Shown piece after piece: positions 54,484 to 63,945 of a DNA stretch of 64,000 nucleotides (position 1 is its first letter; the number at the start of each line of letters is the position of its first letter). Both the position numbers and the translations under genes were made by a program. This stretch comes from Streptomyces sp. Je 1-332 (GTDB taxonomy: Bacteria > Actinomycetota > Actinomycetes > Streptomycetales > Streptomycetaceae), in assembly GCF_040730185.1 (NCBI RefSeq), contig NZ_CP160402.1, forward strand, positions 2,046,001-2,110,000, written 5' to 3'. The notes below the pieces were generated by a model. It had not been told where the DNA came from and searched no databases. It worked only from the letters and a program-made list of their open reading frames with translations.

Positions 54484-55020
54484 TCACCCGTCCCGGCCGG
54501 CGTCCGGCGGCTCCTGCCGGGGCTGGGGCAGCACGGGCTGGAGCACCAGCATCCGCTCGACGAGCCGTAAGAACATCGCCACGTCACGCAGCAGGTCGTC
54601 CGCGTCCCGGATGGTGGCCGCGCCCTGTATGCCTGCCTCCGCGCGCGCCCTGCGTGCCGCGCCCGAGGCGAACAGGGCGCTCCACTCGGTCAGTTCGGGC
54701 GCTATCTCGGGGAGCACCTCCCAGGCGCTCCGGATCCGCTGCCTGCGCCGGGGGGTCGTCTCGGGCCGTCCGCGGGCGGCGAGGACGGCGGCCGCGGTGC
54801 GCAGGGCGGCGAGGTGGGCGGTGGAGTAGCGCTCGTTCGGAGTCTCCAGGTGCGCGGCCTCGTCGATGCCGGCGCGGGCCTGGGCGAGCAGTTCGAGTGC
54901 GGCGGGCGGGGCCGTGGCCCGGCGCAGGACGGGGTGCACGTCGCTCGCGGGGCCGGTCGCTACGGGGGCAGGGCCGACGGGGTGGTGCCGACGTGCGGCT
55001 GCTGCGGAAGTGCGGGCCAT
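54484..55020 (-). CDS. SAV_6107-type HEPN protein
   Basis: A 178-residue helical protein of the SAV_6107 HEPN family. The core is ALELLAQARAGIDEAAHLETPNERYSTAHLAALRTAAAVLAARGRP, followed by AWEVLPEIAPELTEWSALF and a helix AMFLRLVERMLVLQPVLP. HEPN proteins can be RNases or scaffolds; the RxxxxH catalytic motif is not obvious here, so activity is uncertain. ATG at 55020 is the start. It is divergent from the ABC/YhgE/TetR operon. Confidence 0.88.
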   Translation of the reverse strand: MARTSAAAARRHHPVGPAPVATGPASDVHPVLRRATAPPAALELLAQARAGIDEAAHLETPNERYSTAHLAALRTAAAVLAARGRPETTPRRRQRIRSAWEVLPEIAPELTEWSALFASGAARRARAEAGIQGAATIRDADDLLRDVAMFLRLVERMLVLQPVLPQPRQEPPDAGRDG

Positions 55021-55135
55021 GACGAACCTCCTGTCGTCGCGTAACGGCTATGTGGCCGTATGTGCACATCGTGTAGTACGCCACTGACAATCGGCTCTGA
55101 CCTGCGGTTTTGCCTCGCCCGCCGGTTCGCGTTAG

Positions 55136-55163
55136 TTTTTGCACTGACCAGTCAGTTCAAAAA
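55136..55163. promoter_or_regulatory. Palindromic operator for the TetR regulator
   Basis: A 28-bp dyad centred on CA at 55149-55150: TTTTTGCACTGAC (55136-55148) and GTCAGTTCAAAAA (55151-55163) match at 12 of 13 positions, with a perfect ACTGAC-CA-GTCAGT core. This form is typical of TetR-family operators. It lies 20 bases before the ATPase start and probably overlaps the promoter of the operon that encodes its own TetR. Confidence 0.75.
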
Positions 55164-55182
55164 GAGGGTGCGAGGGGGAACT

Positions 55183-55956
55183 GTGGACGGGTCGAACGAC
55201 GGCGCCCGGGGAGCCGCCGTCACAGCGCGGGAGTTCGGGCTCAAGGGGCCGCGGGGCTGGGCGTTTCGCGGGGTCGGGGTCGAGGCCGGGCCGGGGTCGC
55301 TGATCGCGATCGAGGGGGCTTCGGGGTCGGGCCGTACCTGTCTGCTGCTCGCGCTCGCCGGGCGGATGCGCCCCACGGAGGGAGAGGCCACCGTGGGGGG
55401 CTTCCGGCTGCCCAAGCAGCTCGCCGCGGTCCGCCGGATCAGTGCGCTCGGGCCCGTCCCCGGCGTGACGGACCTCGATCCGGCACTGACCGTGGCCGAG
55501 CAACTGCACGAACGGGCGCTGCTGGAGCGGCGGTTCGGCGGCTCGCTGCGGAATCTGCTGAGGCCGCGCGCCGAGCGGGCGGCCGAGGCACGGCTGCGGA
55601 TCGACACGGCCCTGGCCGCGGCCGGGCTCGACACGGAGTCGCTGCCCAAGGGACGGCGGACCTCCGTACGCGACTTGGAGCGCCTCGAGATGCTGCGGCT
55701 CTCCGTGGCCCTGGCTCTGATCGGACGGCCCCGGCTGCTCGCCGTGGACGACGTCGACCTCAAGCTGTCGGACGCCGAACGCGGCGAGGCCTGGGCCCTG
55801 TTGAGGTCCCTCGCGGAGAGCGGCACCACCGTCGTGGCCGTGTGCAACGAAGCACCCGAGGATGCGATCGCCGTGTCCACCGACCGCGGCGCCGACAACG
55901 ACAACGACGACGACAAGGAGACGGCGGATGCGCTCGCCGAAGCTGGCCGCGCTTGA
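55183..55956 (+). CDS. Degenerate ABC-type ATP-binding protein partnered with YhgE/Pip
   Basis: A 257-residue protein with the outline of an ABC ATPase but altered catalytic motifs. The Walker A loop reads GASGSGRT (residues 45-52), with arginine in place of the usual lysine. The Walker B end reads LLAVDD (185-190), with aspartate in place of the catalytic glutamate. No LSGGQ signature is visible; the equivalent region reads SVRDLERLE. It may bind nucleotide poorly or act structurally. GTG at 55183 follows GAGGGGGAA. It overlaps the YhgE gene by 29 bases. Confidence 0.8.
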   Translation: MDGSNDGARGAAVTAREFGLKGPRGWAFRGVGVEAGPGSLIAIEGASGSGRTCLLLALAGRMRPTEGEATVGGFRLPKQLAAVRRISALGPVPGVTDLDPALTVAEQLHERALLERRFGGSLRNLLRPRAERAAEARLRIDTALAAAGLDTESLPKGRRTSVRDLERLEMLRLSVALALIGRPRLLAVDDVDLKLSDAERGEAWALLRSLAESGTTVVAVCNEAPEDAIAVSTDRGADNDNDDDKETADALAEAGRA

Positions 55957-58012
55957 GCTCAGGCGCTTCGGCAGGGGGAAACTTCCGCGCATGGCGCTGG
56001 TCGCGCTCCTGCTGCTGCCCCTGCTGTACGGCGCGCTGTACCTCTGCTCGTTCTGGGACCCGTACGGCCGTCTCGACCGCATACCCGTGGCGCTCGTCAA
56101 CGACGACAAGGGCGCCACGGCCTCGGGCAAGAAGCTCGCGGTGGGCGACGGCATCGTCGACGGGCTCAAGGACAGCAAGACCTTCGACTGGCACGAGGTG
56201 AGCTCCGCCGAGGCGCGCAAGGGCGTCGAGGACGGGACGTACTACCTCTCCCTGAGGATGCCTTCCGACTTCAGCAAGCGCGTCGCGTCGAGTTCGGGCG
56301 ACTCACCGGAGACCGGTGCTCTCCAGGTCCGCACGAACGACGCCAACAACTACATCGTCGGGCAGATCTCCCGGACGGTCTTCTCCGAAGTGCGCACGGC
56401 GGCCTCCACCAAGGCCTCGCGCACCTTCCTCGACAAGATCTTCATCTCGTTCTCCGACATCCACGGAGAGACGGAGAAGGCCGCCAAGGGCGCCGACAAG
56501 CTCGACAGCGGCATCGGTGAGGCCAAGAAGGGCTCGAAGAAGCTCGTGACCGGCCTCAAGGACGCCAAGAACGGCAGCAGTGACCTGGCCGGGGGCATCA
56601 AGAAGCTCGACAAGGGCGCCGGCAAGCTGGAGACGGGCTCGAAGAAGGTCTCGGACGGCACCCAGAAGCTCGCCGACAAGGTCAACGGCACCGCGGACCA
56701 GGTGCGGCCCTTCCTCAAGGACAACGGCAAGACCATCGGGGACACCGCCCGGCTCGTCGCCGACTCCTCCAAGGCACTGCGCGGCAACCTCGACACCTGG
56801 GTCGAGCTCGCCCCCGTGGCGGCCGACGGCGCCAAGAAGGGCTCCGAGACCATCGGCGGCCTCTACACGGAACGTTGCGAGAACCTCCCCGTACCGGACC
56901 CGGCCTGCCCGCGGCTCAAGAAGGCCAAGACGGCCGCCGAGAACGTGTCGACCATCGCGGACGACATGAACACCGTGGTCAAGGACCAGAACAGCGACGT
57001 CAAGAAACTCAACAAGCACCTCGCCGCGCTGCAGAAGAAGTCCGAGGCACTCGCCGAACGCGCACCGCACCTCGACGAGGACCTGGACAAGGCCGTCACC
57101 CAGATCAACGACCTCAACGCGGGCGCGGGCAAGGTCGCCAAGGGCGCCAAGAAGCTGCACACGGGCCTCGGCACCGCCCATACCGGCGCCACGGACCTCG
57201 ACACGGGCATCGGCAAGCTGGAGACGGGCGCGAGCGACCTCAAGGGCGGCATGTTCAAGCTGGCCGACGGCTCCGAGAAGCTGTCCGGCGGACTGCACGA
57301 CGGCGTCAAGAAGATCCCCGACTACGACAAGAAGGACCGCGACCAGCGCACCGACGTCATGGCCGACCCGGTGCAGCTCGCGTCCCGATCGATGCACCAG
57401 GCGCCCAACTACGGCACGGGCTTCGCCCCGTACTTCATCCCGCTGTCCCTGTGGGTGGGCGCGATGGTGGCGTACATGCTGATCCAGCCGCTCAACCGGC
57501 GCGCCCTCGCCGCGGGCGCCTCCTCCTGGCGGATCGCGTTCGCGGGCTGGCTGCCCGTCGCCGCCCTCGGTGTGGTGCAGACGGCGGCCCTGATGTCGGT
57601 CCTGCACTGGGGACTTGGCCTGCAGATGGCGCGAGCCGCCGCGACGGTGGGCTTCCTCTGCCTGGTGACGTGCTGCTTCGCGGCGATCGTGCAGTGGCTG
57701 AACGCGCGCTTCGGGGCGGCGGGACGCATCCTCGTCCTCGCAGCCCTGATGCTCCAGCTGACCTCGGCCGGCGGCACCTACCCCGTCCAGACGAGTCCGT
57801 CCTTCTTCAGCTGGATCCACCCCTTCTTGCCGATGAGTTACGTCGTCGACGCCCTGAGGAGGCTCATCACGGGCGGCGGGCTCGGTCCCGTCTGGCAGGC
57901 GTGCGTGGTTCTGACGGCCTTCACGGCGGGCGCACTGGCGCTCACCGCGCTCTCCGCACGCAAGAAGCAGGTATGGACCCTGGACCGCCTGCACCCGGAG
58001 CTGACCCTGTGA
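55928..58012 (+). CDS. YhgE/Pip-family membrane protein
   Basis: A 694-residue protein. One N-terminal helix (MALVALLLLPLLYGALYLCSF) leads to a large extracytoplasmic region built of repeated K-L-x-x-G type units (DKLDSGIGEAKKGSKKL, KLETGSKKVSDGTQKL), then five C-terminal membrane helices resembling ABC-2 permeases. YhgE/Pip proteins include a phage-infection protein and the ESX-like export component EsaA relatives; most are unassigned. With the upstream ATPase it forms an apparent transporter pair. ATG at 55928 lies inside the ATPase gene. Confidence 0.9.
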   Translation: MRSPKLAALELRRFGRGKLPRMALVALLLLPLLYGALYLCSFWDPYGRLDRIPVALVNDDKGATASGKKLAVGDGIVDGLKDSKTFDWHEVSSAEARKGVEDGTYYLSLRMPSDFSKRVASSSGDSPETGALQVRTNDANNYIVGQISRTVFSEVRTAASTKASRTFLDKIFISFSDIHGETEKAAKGADKLDSGIGEAKKGSKKLVTGLKDAKNGSSDLAGGIKKLDKGAGKLETGSKKVSDGTQKLADKVNGTADQVRPFLKDNGKTIGDTARLVADSSKALRGNLDTWVELAPVAADGAKKGSETIGGLYTERCENLPVPDPACPRLKKAKTAAENVSTIADDMNTVVKDQNSDVKKLNKHLAALQKKSEALAERAPHLDEDLDKAVTQINDLNAGAGKVAKGAKKLHTGLGTAHTGATDLDTGIGKLETGASDLKGGMFKLADGSEKLSGGLHDGVKKIPDYDKKDRDQRTDVMADPVQLASRSMHQAPNYGTGFAPYFIPLSLWVGAMVAYMLIQPLNRRALAAGASSWRIAFAGWLPVAALGVVQTAALMSVLHWGLGLQMARAAATVGFLCLVTCCFAAIVQWLNARFGAAGRILVLAALMLQLTSAGGTYPVQTSPSFFSWIHPFLPMSYVVDALRRLITGGGLGPVWQACVVLTAFTAGALALTALSARKKQVWTLDRLHPELTL

Positions 58013-58680
58013 GCCCCGAAACCGCGCCTGTGCCGGCGCCAGGACCTGTGAGAATCGGGCCCATGGACAGCAGCGCAACCAGCACCCGGCGTGAGGCCAC
58101 CCGGCAGAAGCTCTACGAGGCGGCCGTCACCCTCATCGCGGAGCAGGGCTTCTCGGCCACGACGGTCGACGAGATCGCCGAGCGGGCCGGGGTCGCGAAG
58201 GGCACGGTCTACTACAACTTCGCGAGCAAGTCGGTCCTCTTCGAAGAGCTGCTGCGGCACGGCGTCGGTCTGCTCACCGCCTCCCTGAAAGAGGCGGCCG
58301 AGAAGGCGGCGGGGAGCGGCGGCAGCCAGGTCGACGCACTGGACGCGATGATCCGCGCGGGCCTGGTCTTCATCGACCGCTATCCGGCCTTCACCCAGCT
58401 GTACGTCGCCGAACTGTGGCGCACCAACCGCGCCTGGCAGTCCACCCTGATGGTGGTCAGGCAGCAGGCGGTGGCCGTCGTCGAGGACGTCCTGCGCGCG
58501 GGTGTCGAGAACGGCGAGCTCAGCGAGGAGATCGACATCCCCCTGACGGCCGCCGCGCTCGTCGGGATGGTCCTGGTGGCGGCCCTGGACTGGCAGGCCT
58601 TCCAGCCGGAGCGCTCCCTGGACGACGTGCACTCGGCGCTCTCGCGCCTGCTCCAGGGCCGGGTGAGCGGCGGGCGCTGA
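58009..58680 (+). CDS. TetR-family repressor of its own operon
   Basis: A TetR-type regulator: helix-turn-helix segment TVDEIAERAGVAKGTVYYNFASKSVLFEEL near the N terminus and a helical ligand-binding C-terminal domain. GTG at 58009 overlaps the YhgE stop as GTGA and has GGAG eight bases upstream, giving 223 residues. ATG at 58063 (205 residues, MDSSATS) is the alternative and fits family length better. The operator at 55136-55163 suggests autoregulation of the operon. A strong terminator follows. Confidence 0.88.
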   Translation: MSPETAPVPAPGPVRIGPMDSSATSTRREATRQKLYEAAVTLIAEQGFSATTVDEIAERAGVAKGTVYYNFASKSVLFEELLRHGVGLLTASLKEAAEKAAGSGGSQVDALDAMIRAGLVFIDRYPAFTQLYVAELWRTNRAWQSTLMVVRQQAVAVVEDVLRAGVENGELSEEIDIPLTAAALVGMVLVAALDWQAFQPERSLDDVHSALSRLLQGRVSGGR

Positions 58681-59079
58681 GCAGCCCCTGAGCAACCCCC
58701 GAGCGGCACACACAAAGCGCCGGGCCGGTGCCACCCGTTCTCAAGGTGGCACCGGCCCGGCGCTTCCTGCGTTCCCCCGCAGTCCCCCGCAGTCCCCCGT
58801 TCGGCCCCTCGGCCGGTCATCGCCGAGCGGCCGCCCGTCTCCCCCGTGTCTCGCTCCCACCTTCGGCGGGGTGGGAGGAGCGGCCAAGGGCGCCGCGCCG
58901 TTCCGCCGCCCCGTGTCGGCGGTACGGGCGCTGCGCCCTTCTCCGTGTCCCTCACTCTTCCTTCTTCGCAGGTCGGGACCCATCCGCGCTGGTACTCATC
59001 TCCAGCACTAGGTACGGATACTCAGTCCTGGGTGCTCATCCCCAGGCCGAGCGGTTCCCGACTGGTTACGATCGCGTCC
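58681..59079 (+). promoter_or_regulatory. Intergenic region with C-rich repeats before DUF4126
   Basis: No supported gene in 399 bases. The left part is the TetR terminator. CCCCCGCAGT is repeated at 58774-58783 and 58784-58793 and begins a third time, giving three evenly spaced C5 tracts. On the minus strand these are G5 tracts. Near the right end TACGAT (59067-59072) is spaced as a -10 box for a leaderless DUF4126 mRNA. Confidence 0.45.
58715..58765 (+). terminator. Terminator of the ATPase-YhgE-TetR operon
   Basis: A 21-bp perfect inverted repeat (arms 58715-58735 and 58745-58765, core GCCGGGCCGGTGCC) with a nine-base loop, 34 bases after the TetR stop. Confidence 0.93.
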
Positions 59080-59694
59080 GTGTCCGTACTCCCCCTGGTC
59101 TTCACCAGCGGCTGGGCGAGCGGGATCAACGCGTACGCCGTTGTCCTGCTGCTCGGTGTCTTCGGCGCGACCGGGATCTCCGACGAGGTGCCCGAGGCGC
59201 TGCAACGTCCTGATGTGCTGATCGCCGCCGGCATCCTCTTCGCCTGCGAGGCCGTCGCCGACAAGATCCCTTACTTCGACTCGGTGTGGGACACGGCGCA
59301 CACCGTGATCCGGCCGGTGTCGGGCGCGGTGGTGGGCGCGCTGCTCGCCGGCCAGAGCGGTTCGCTGTCCGACCTGGCGGCGGGCGCTGTGGGCGGCTCC
59401 ACGGCGCTGGCGAGCCACTTCGTGAAGGCCGGGACGCGGATGGCGATCAACACCTCGCCGGAGCCGTTCAGCAACGTCATCGTGAGCACGGCGGAGGATC
59501 TCGGGGTGGGCGGGATCGTCACCTTCGCGATGTTCTACCCGGAGGCGGCGGCGATCATCGCGGCCGTGCTGCTGGTGCTCGGCCTGATCCTGGTGTTCTT
59601 CCTCGTCTCGCGGATCAGACGGTTCCTGCGGCGCAGGGCGCAGCGGCGCGAGGAGAAGCGGCTCGCGGCGCACGCGGGGCGGCCGCCGGACTGA
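59080..59694 (+). CDS. DUF4126 membrane protein
   Basis: A 204-residue protein with four membrane helices and the DUF4126 signatures SGWASGINAYAVVLLLGV, EAVADKIPYFDSVWDTAHTVIRPVSGA and PEPFSNVIVSTAEDLG. The C terminus is basic and cytoplasmic (RRRAQRREEKRLAAH). Function is unknown. GTG at 59080 fits the family N terminus; there is no Shine-Dalgarno site, and TACGAT seven bases upstream suggests a leaderless transcript. The FAD oxidoreductase follows on the same strand after 45 bases. Confidence 0.9.
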   Translation: MSVLPLVFTSGWASGINAYAVVLLLGVFGATGISDEVPEALQRPDVLIAAGILFACEAVADKIPYFDSVWDTAHTVIRPVSGAVVGALLAGQSGSLSDLAAGAVGGSTALASHFVKAGTRMAINTSPEPFSNVIVSTAEDLGVGGIVTFAMFYPEAAAIIAAVLLVLGLILVFFLVSRIRRFLRRRAQRREEKRLAAHAGRPPD

Positions 59695-59739
59695 GGCCTC
59701 CCGGCGGGACTGTCAGTGGTGGCCGATAAAGTCCCTGGC

Positions 59740-61266
59740 ATGGCACGGATTGTGGTGATCGGCGCCGGGATGGGCGCGATGGCGGCCGCGGCCCGGCTGG
59801 CCGTCGCGGGCCACCGGGTGGTGGTCCACGAGCGTTCGGGGACGTACGGCGGCGCGCTCGGCAGCGTCGAGCGGGACGGCTTCGCCTTCGACACGGGACC
59901 GGCCCTCCTCCAGCTTCCGGCCGTCTATCGCGACCTGTTCGTCAAGACGGGCAAGGAACCGCTGGAGAAGTGCGTCGAGCTGTCCCAGGTGGAGCCCGCC
60001 GTGCGGCACGTCTTCGCGGACGGCACGACGGCCGATCTGCCGAACGCCTCGCGCGCGGGCGTCGGCGATGCCCTCGACGCGGCGCTCGGCAGCGGCGCGG
60101 GCGCCCGCTGGTCGGCGTACATGAACCGCGCCCGTGAGGCCTGGGACCGCACCAGGCGTCCCCTCCTGGAAGAGCCCCTGTGGCCGAACTGGCAGGTGCT
60201 CGCCGAGCGCGAGCCCTATCCCTCGGTGCCGCACAAGCGCCTCCTGCGGCGCGAGCGGCGCGCGAGAACCCTCACCGAAGTCGGTGAACTGGAACTGGGC
60301 GGCGACGCACGCCTTGTGGCGCTCCTCGAGCAGTACGCCCTCGCGCACGGCCTCGACCCCCGGTCGACCCCGGCGAGCGCGGCCGTCCTGCCCTACTTGG
60401 AACACACCTTCGGAGCCTGGTCCGTGCGCGGCGGGATGCGCGCGCTCGCCCGGGCCGTGTACGAGCGGTGTCTCGCCCGGCGGGTCGAGTTCGCGTTCGA
60501 CTCCCCCGTCGTCCGGATCATCGAGAAGGACGGCCGCGCGGCAGGTGTCGAACTCGCGGACGGGACGGCGGAAGAGGCGGACTTCGTGGTCGCGGGTATT
60601 GCGCCCGGCGCACTGGACGGCTTGCTGTCCGGTGTATCCGCCTTGCCCGGCGAATCCGGTGTGAACATACGGTCGGAGGGTGAGGTGCGGCCCCGGTCAG
60701 GACTGCCGAGCCGTCTGACGGTCTTCCTCGCCCTGAGCGGCCCGCGGCCGGACGGGGCACCCCACCGGACGGTGCTGCACACCCCCGACCGCCAGGAGGA
60801 GCTCGACCGGCTCTTCGGAGACCGCCCCGGGCTGCCCGCCGCGCCCACCCTCACGGTGCTGCGCCCCGACGACCCCGCGCTCACCCCGGACGCCGGGCAC
60901 GAGGCGGTCACGCTGACGGTGACCGTGCCCGCGCACACCGAGGTCACCGAAGCGGACGTGGAGCGATTGCTGGGCCGCGCCGAGGCCGTGGTGCCCGGCC
61001 TGCGGGACCGCCTCCTGTGGCACGAGGTCCGCACCCCCGCCGACATCGCGGAGGCCACCGGCGCGGACGGCGGCGCGGTCCCGCCCCCGTCCCTCGCCGC
61101 GGGAGAGGGCCGTCTGCTCCACCCGGCCAACAGCACACGCCTGCCGGGGCTTTTCGCCGTCGGCGGCTGGTCGCATCCCGGCGGCGGGCTTCCGCACGCG
61201 GGCATGTCCGGCACGCTGGTCGCCGGACTGATCGTGGAGGGACCGGAGTTCCGGGGCTCGCAGTGA
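59740..61266 (+). CDS. FAD-dependent oxidoreductase, phytoene-desaturase type
   Basis: A 508-residue flavoprotein. The N-terminal dinucleotide fold VVIGAGMGAMAAAARLAVAGHRVVVHERSG and the GGALGSVERDGFAFDTGPALLQ segment are typical of phytoene desaturase/NAD(P)-amine oxidase-like enzymes. The middle GGMRALARAVYERC and the C-terminal LFAVGGWSHPGGGLPHAGMSGTLVAGLI complete the FAD site. No carotenoid cluster lies nearby, so the substrate is open. ATG at 59740 is the best start. Confidence 0.9.
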   Translation: MARIVVIGAGMGAMAAAARLAVAGHRVVVHERSGTYGGALGSVERDGFAFDTGPALLQLPAVYRDLFVKTGKEPLEKCVELSQVEPAVRHVFADGTTADLPNASRAGVGDALDAALGSGAGARWSAYMNRAREAWDRTRRPLLEEPLWPNWQVLAEREPYPSVPHKRLLRRERRARTLTEVGELELGGDARLVALLEQYALAHGLDPRSTPASAAVLPYLEHTFGAWSVRGGMRALARAVYERCLARRVEFAFDSPVVRIIEKDGRAAGVELADGTAEEADFVVAGIAPGALDGLLSGVSALPGESGVNIRSEGEVRPRSGLPSRLTVFLALSGPRPDGAPHRTVLHTPDRQEELDRLFGDRPGLPAAPTLTVLRPDDPALTPDAGHEAVTLTVTVPAHTEVTEADVERLLGRAEAVVPGLRDRLLWHEVRTPADIAEATGADGGAVPPPSLAAGEGRLLHPANSTRLPGLFAVGGWSHPGGGLPHAGMSGTLVAGLIVEGPEFRGSQ

Positions 61267-61279
61267 GCGAGCCGCCGGG

Positions 61280-62149
61280 TCAGTAGCGGTACTGCTCGTT
61301 GTACCCCGCGTCGTACCCGTTCCCCTGGGCCTGCTCGCCCTGGTAGGGGTATGGCTGCTCCGGCGGGAGTTCGCCGCCGTACTGCCCGTAGGGGTCGTCG
61401 GCGTTGCGCTGCTGGGGCACCCAGACCCCGCCGGGCGGCGTCTCGTTGTACGTCCCGTCCCCGCTGCCGTAGGGATCGGCGGGGTAGGGCGCGTACTGCT
61501 GCTGGTCGCCGTACGTGTCGTAGCTCTGCTGGCCGCCGTACGTCTGCGTCCCGATGTACGGGTCGGAGTAGGCGGCGTACTGCTGCTGCCCCGTCTCGCC
61601 GTAGGCGTACGGCTGCTGGGGGTCGTAGCCCGCGGCGGCGTAGGTGTCGTAGCCGTAGCCGCTGTCCTCGGAGGCCGACTGCTGCTGTGCGAACGCCGCG
61701 TCGCTGTAGATGCCGTACTGCCCGGTGTCGTCGGGCAGCGGCTCAGGTGCGTAGACCCCGACGCCGGGCGGGGTCTCGGGCGGCGGCCCTGCCGGGCCCG
61801 CGTCCTCGTACTCGAGGTCGGAGACCTGGAGCGTCGGGTCCTGGGATGCCTCGGCGCCGCGCGGCGTCGTCTTGCGGCGCTTGCTCAGGCCGGGCCGGCC
61901 GCCGAGCGCCCAGCCGGTCGAGAAGCCACGGCGGAAGGACAGCGTCACGTACGTCTGGCCGGTGGCGAAGGCGATCGCACCCGCACCGATGACGATCACC
62001 GACGGCAGCAGCACACCGATGACCACGGCGAGGAAGCCGCCGAAGGCGAGCAGCCGCCAGCGCAGCCGCGCCTTGTACTGCAACAGCACTTCGCCGAGCA
62101 GCCACAGCGCGACGCATCCGAACGCGATGTAGAGGACCGTCCAGCCCAT
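61280..62149 (-). CDS. Membrane protein with long Tyr/Gln-rich tail
   Basis: A 289-residue protein. Two membrane helices lie near the N terminus (VLYIAFGCVALWLLGEVLL and LLAFGGFLAVVIGVLLPSVIVIGAGA). A basic segment and a stretch of about 180 residues follow, extremely rich in Tyr, Gln, Gly, Pro and Asp with repeated YGGQQSYDTYGDQQQY-like units. Such tails are disordered and may self-associate or bind cell-wall material. ATG at 62149 is 44 bases from the metF stop. No known family is recognised beyond similar actinobacterial tails. Confidence 0.8.
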   Translation of the reverse strand: MGWTVLYIAFGCVALWLLGEVLLQYKARLRWRLLAFGGFLAVVIGVLLPSVIVIGAGAIAFATGQTYVTLSFRRGFSTGWALGGRPGLSKRRKTTPRGAEASQDPTLQVSDLEYEDAGPAGPPPETPPGVGVYAPEPLPDDTGQYGIYSDAAFAQQQSASEDSGYGYDTYAAAGYDPQQPYAYGETGQQQYAAYSDPYIGTQTYGGQQSYDTYGDQQQYAPYPADPYGSGDGTYNETPPGGVWVPQQRNADDPYGQYGGELPPEQPYPYQGEQAQGNGYDAGYNEQYRY

Positions 62150-62193
62150 GTACGCCCCTCTCCCCCCGGCCGCCGCCCGAGGGGTACAGCCGG

Positions 62194-63123
<930 letters not shown>

Positions 63124-63202
63124 TTAGCCACGGTCCACCGCCACCGGCCAATCCCCGTCCAGCCTGCGGACAGCATCCCCGGAAGTTGGCCGAAGATCGC
63201 CG

Positions 63203-63859
63203 TCAGGCCGTACGCAGCCGCTTCGCGAAGTCGGCCGCCGCGGCCCCCGGATCGTCCGCCTCCGTGATCGCCCGTACGACGACGACGCGGCGGGCGCCCG
63301 CTTCGAGCACCTCGTCGAGGTTGCCCGCGTCGATGCCGCCGATGGCGAACCACGGGCGGTCCGTGCCGAGCGAGGCGGTGTACCGGACGAGGTCGAGCCC
63401 GGGGGCGTACCGGCCCGGCTTGGTGGGGGTCGGCCAGCAGGGACCCGTGCAGAAGTAGTCCACGCCGTCCTGCGTCGCCGCGGCGCCGGCCTCGGACTCG
63501 GCGTGCGTGGAGCGGCCGACGAGGACGTCGTCAGGGCCGCCGAGGATCGCGCGGGCCGCGGGCACCGGCAGGTCGCCCTGGCCCAGGTGCAGCACGTCGG
63601 CGCCGATGGCGTGCGCGATGTCCGCGCGGTCGTTCACCGCGAGGAGCTTGCCGTGCCTGCGGGCGGCGTCGGCGAAGACCTGGAGGTGTTCGAGCTCCTC
63701 GGCCGCCTCCATGCCCTTGTCCCGCAGCTGCACGATGTCGACGCCGCCGCCGAGGACCGCGTCGAGGAACTCGGGGAGGTCTCCCTGGCGCTTGCGGGCA
63801 TCCACGCAGAGGTAGAGGCGGGCGTCGGCGAGCTGCTCGCGGGCAGGCTTGGTGGCCAT
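63203..63859 (-). CDS. thiE: Thiamine-phosphate synthase
   Basis: ThiE joins hydroxymethylpyrimidine diphosphate and thiazole phosphate to make thiamine phosphate. The 218-residue TIM barrel has [37 protein letters not shown] and [11 protein letters not shown], all of which bind the pyrophosphate and pyrimidine, and the C-terminal [18 protein letters not shown] at 63859 follows GGGGGGA. I see no TPP riboswitch elements upstream, although this gene family is often controlled by one. Confidence 0.94.
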   Translation of the reverse strand: MATKPAREQLADARLYLCVDARKRQGDLPEFLDAVLGGGVDIVQLRDKGMEAAEELEHLQVFADAARRHGKLLAVNDRADIAHAIGADVLHLGQGDLPVPAARAILGGPDDVLVGRSTHAESEAGAAATQDGVDYFCTGPCWPTPTKPGRYAPGLDLVRYTASLGTDRPWFAIGGIDAGNLDEVLEAGARRVVVVRAITEADDPGAAAADFAKRLRTA

Positions 63860-63890
63860 GAAGAGGTCCCCCCGGGTCGTCGGTGGCCTA

Positions 63891-63922
63891 CGGGCCGTGT
63901 GTCCCGGGGGACACACGGCCCG
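63891..63922 (-). terminator. Terminator upstream of thiE
   Basis: A 14-bp perfect hairpin (arms 63891-63904 and 63909-63922, CGGGCCGTGTGTCC and complement) with a CGGG loop. Placed to end the transcript of the gene entering from the right edge. Confidence 0.85.
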
Positions 63923-63945
63923 TACGCAACGGTTTTCCGTGTCGG

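Noticed and set aside
63859..63945. Possible TPP riboswitch before thiE
   Set aside because: The gap is too short and lacks the CTGAGA core; only a terminator hairpin is present.
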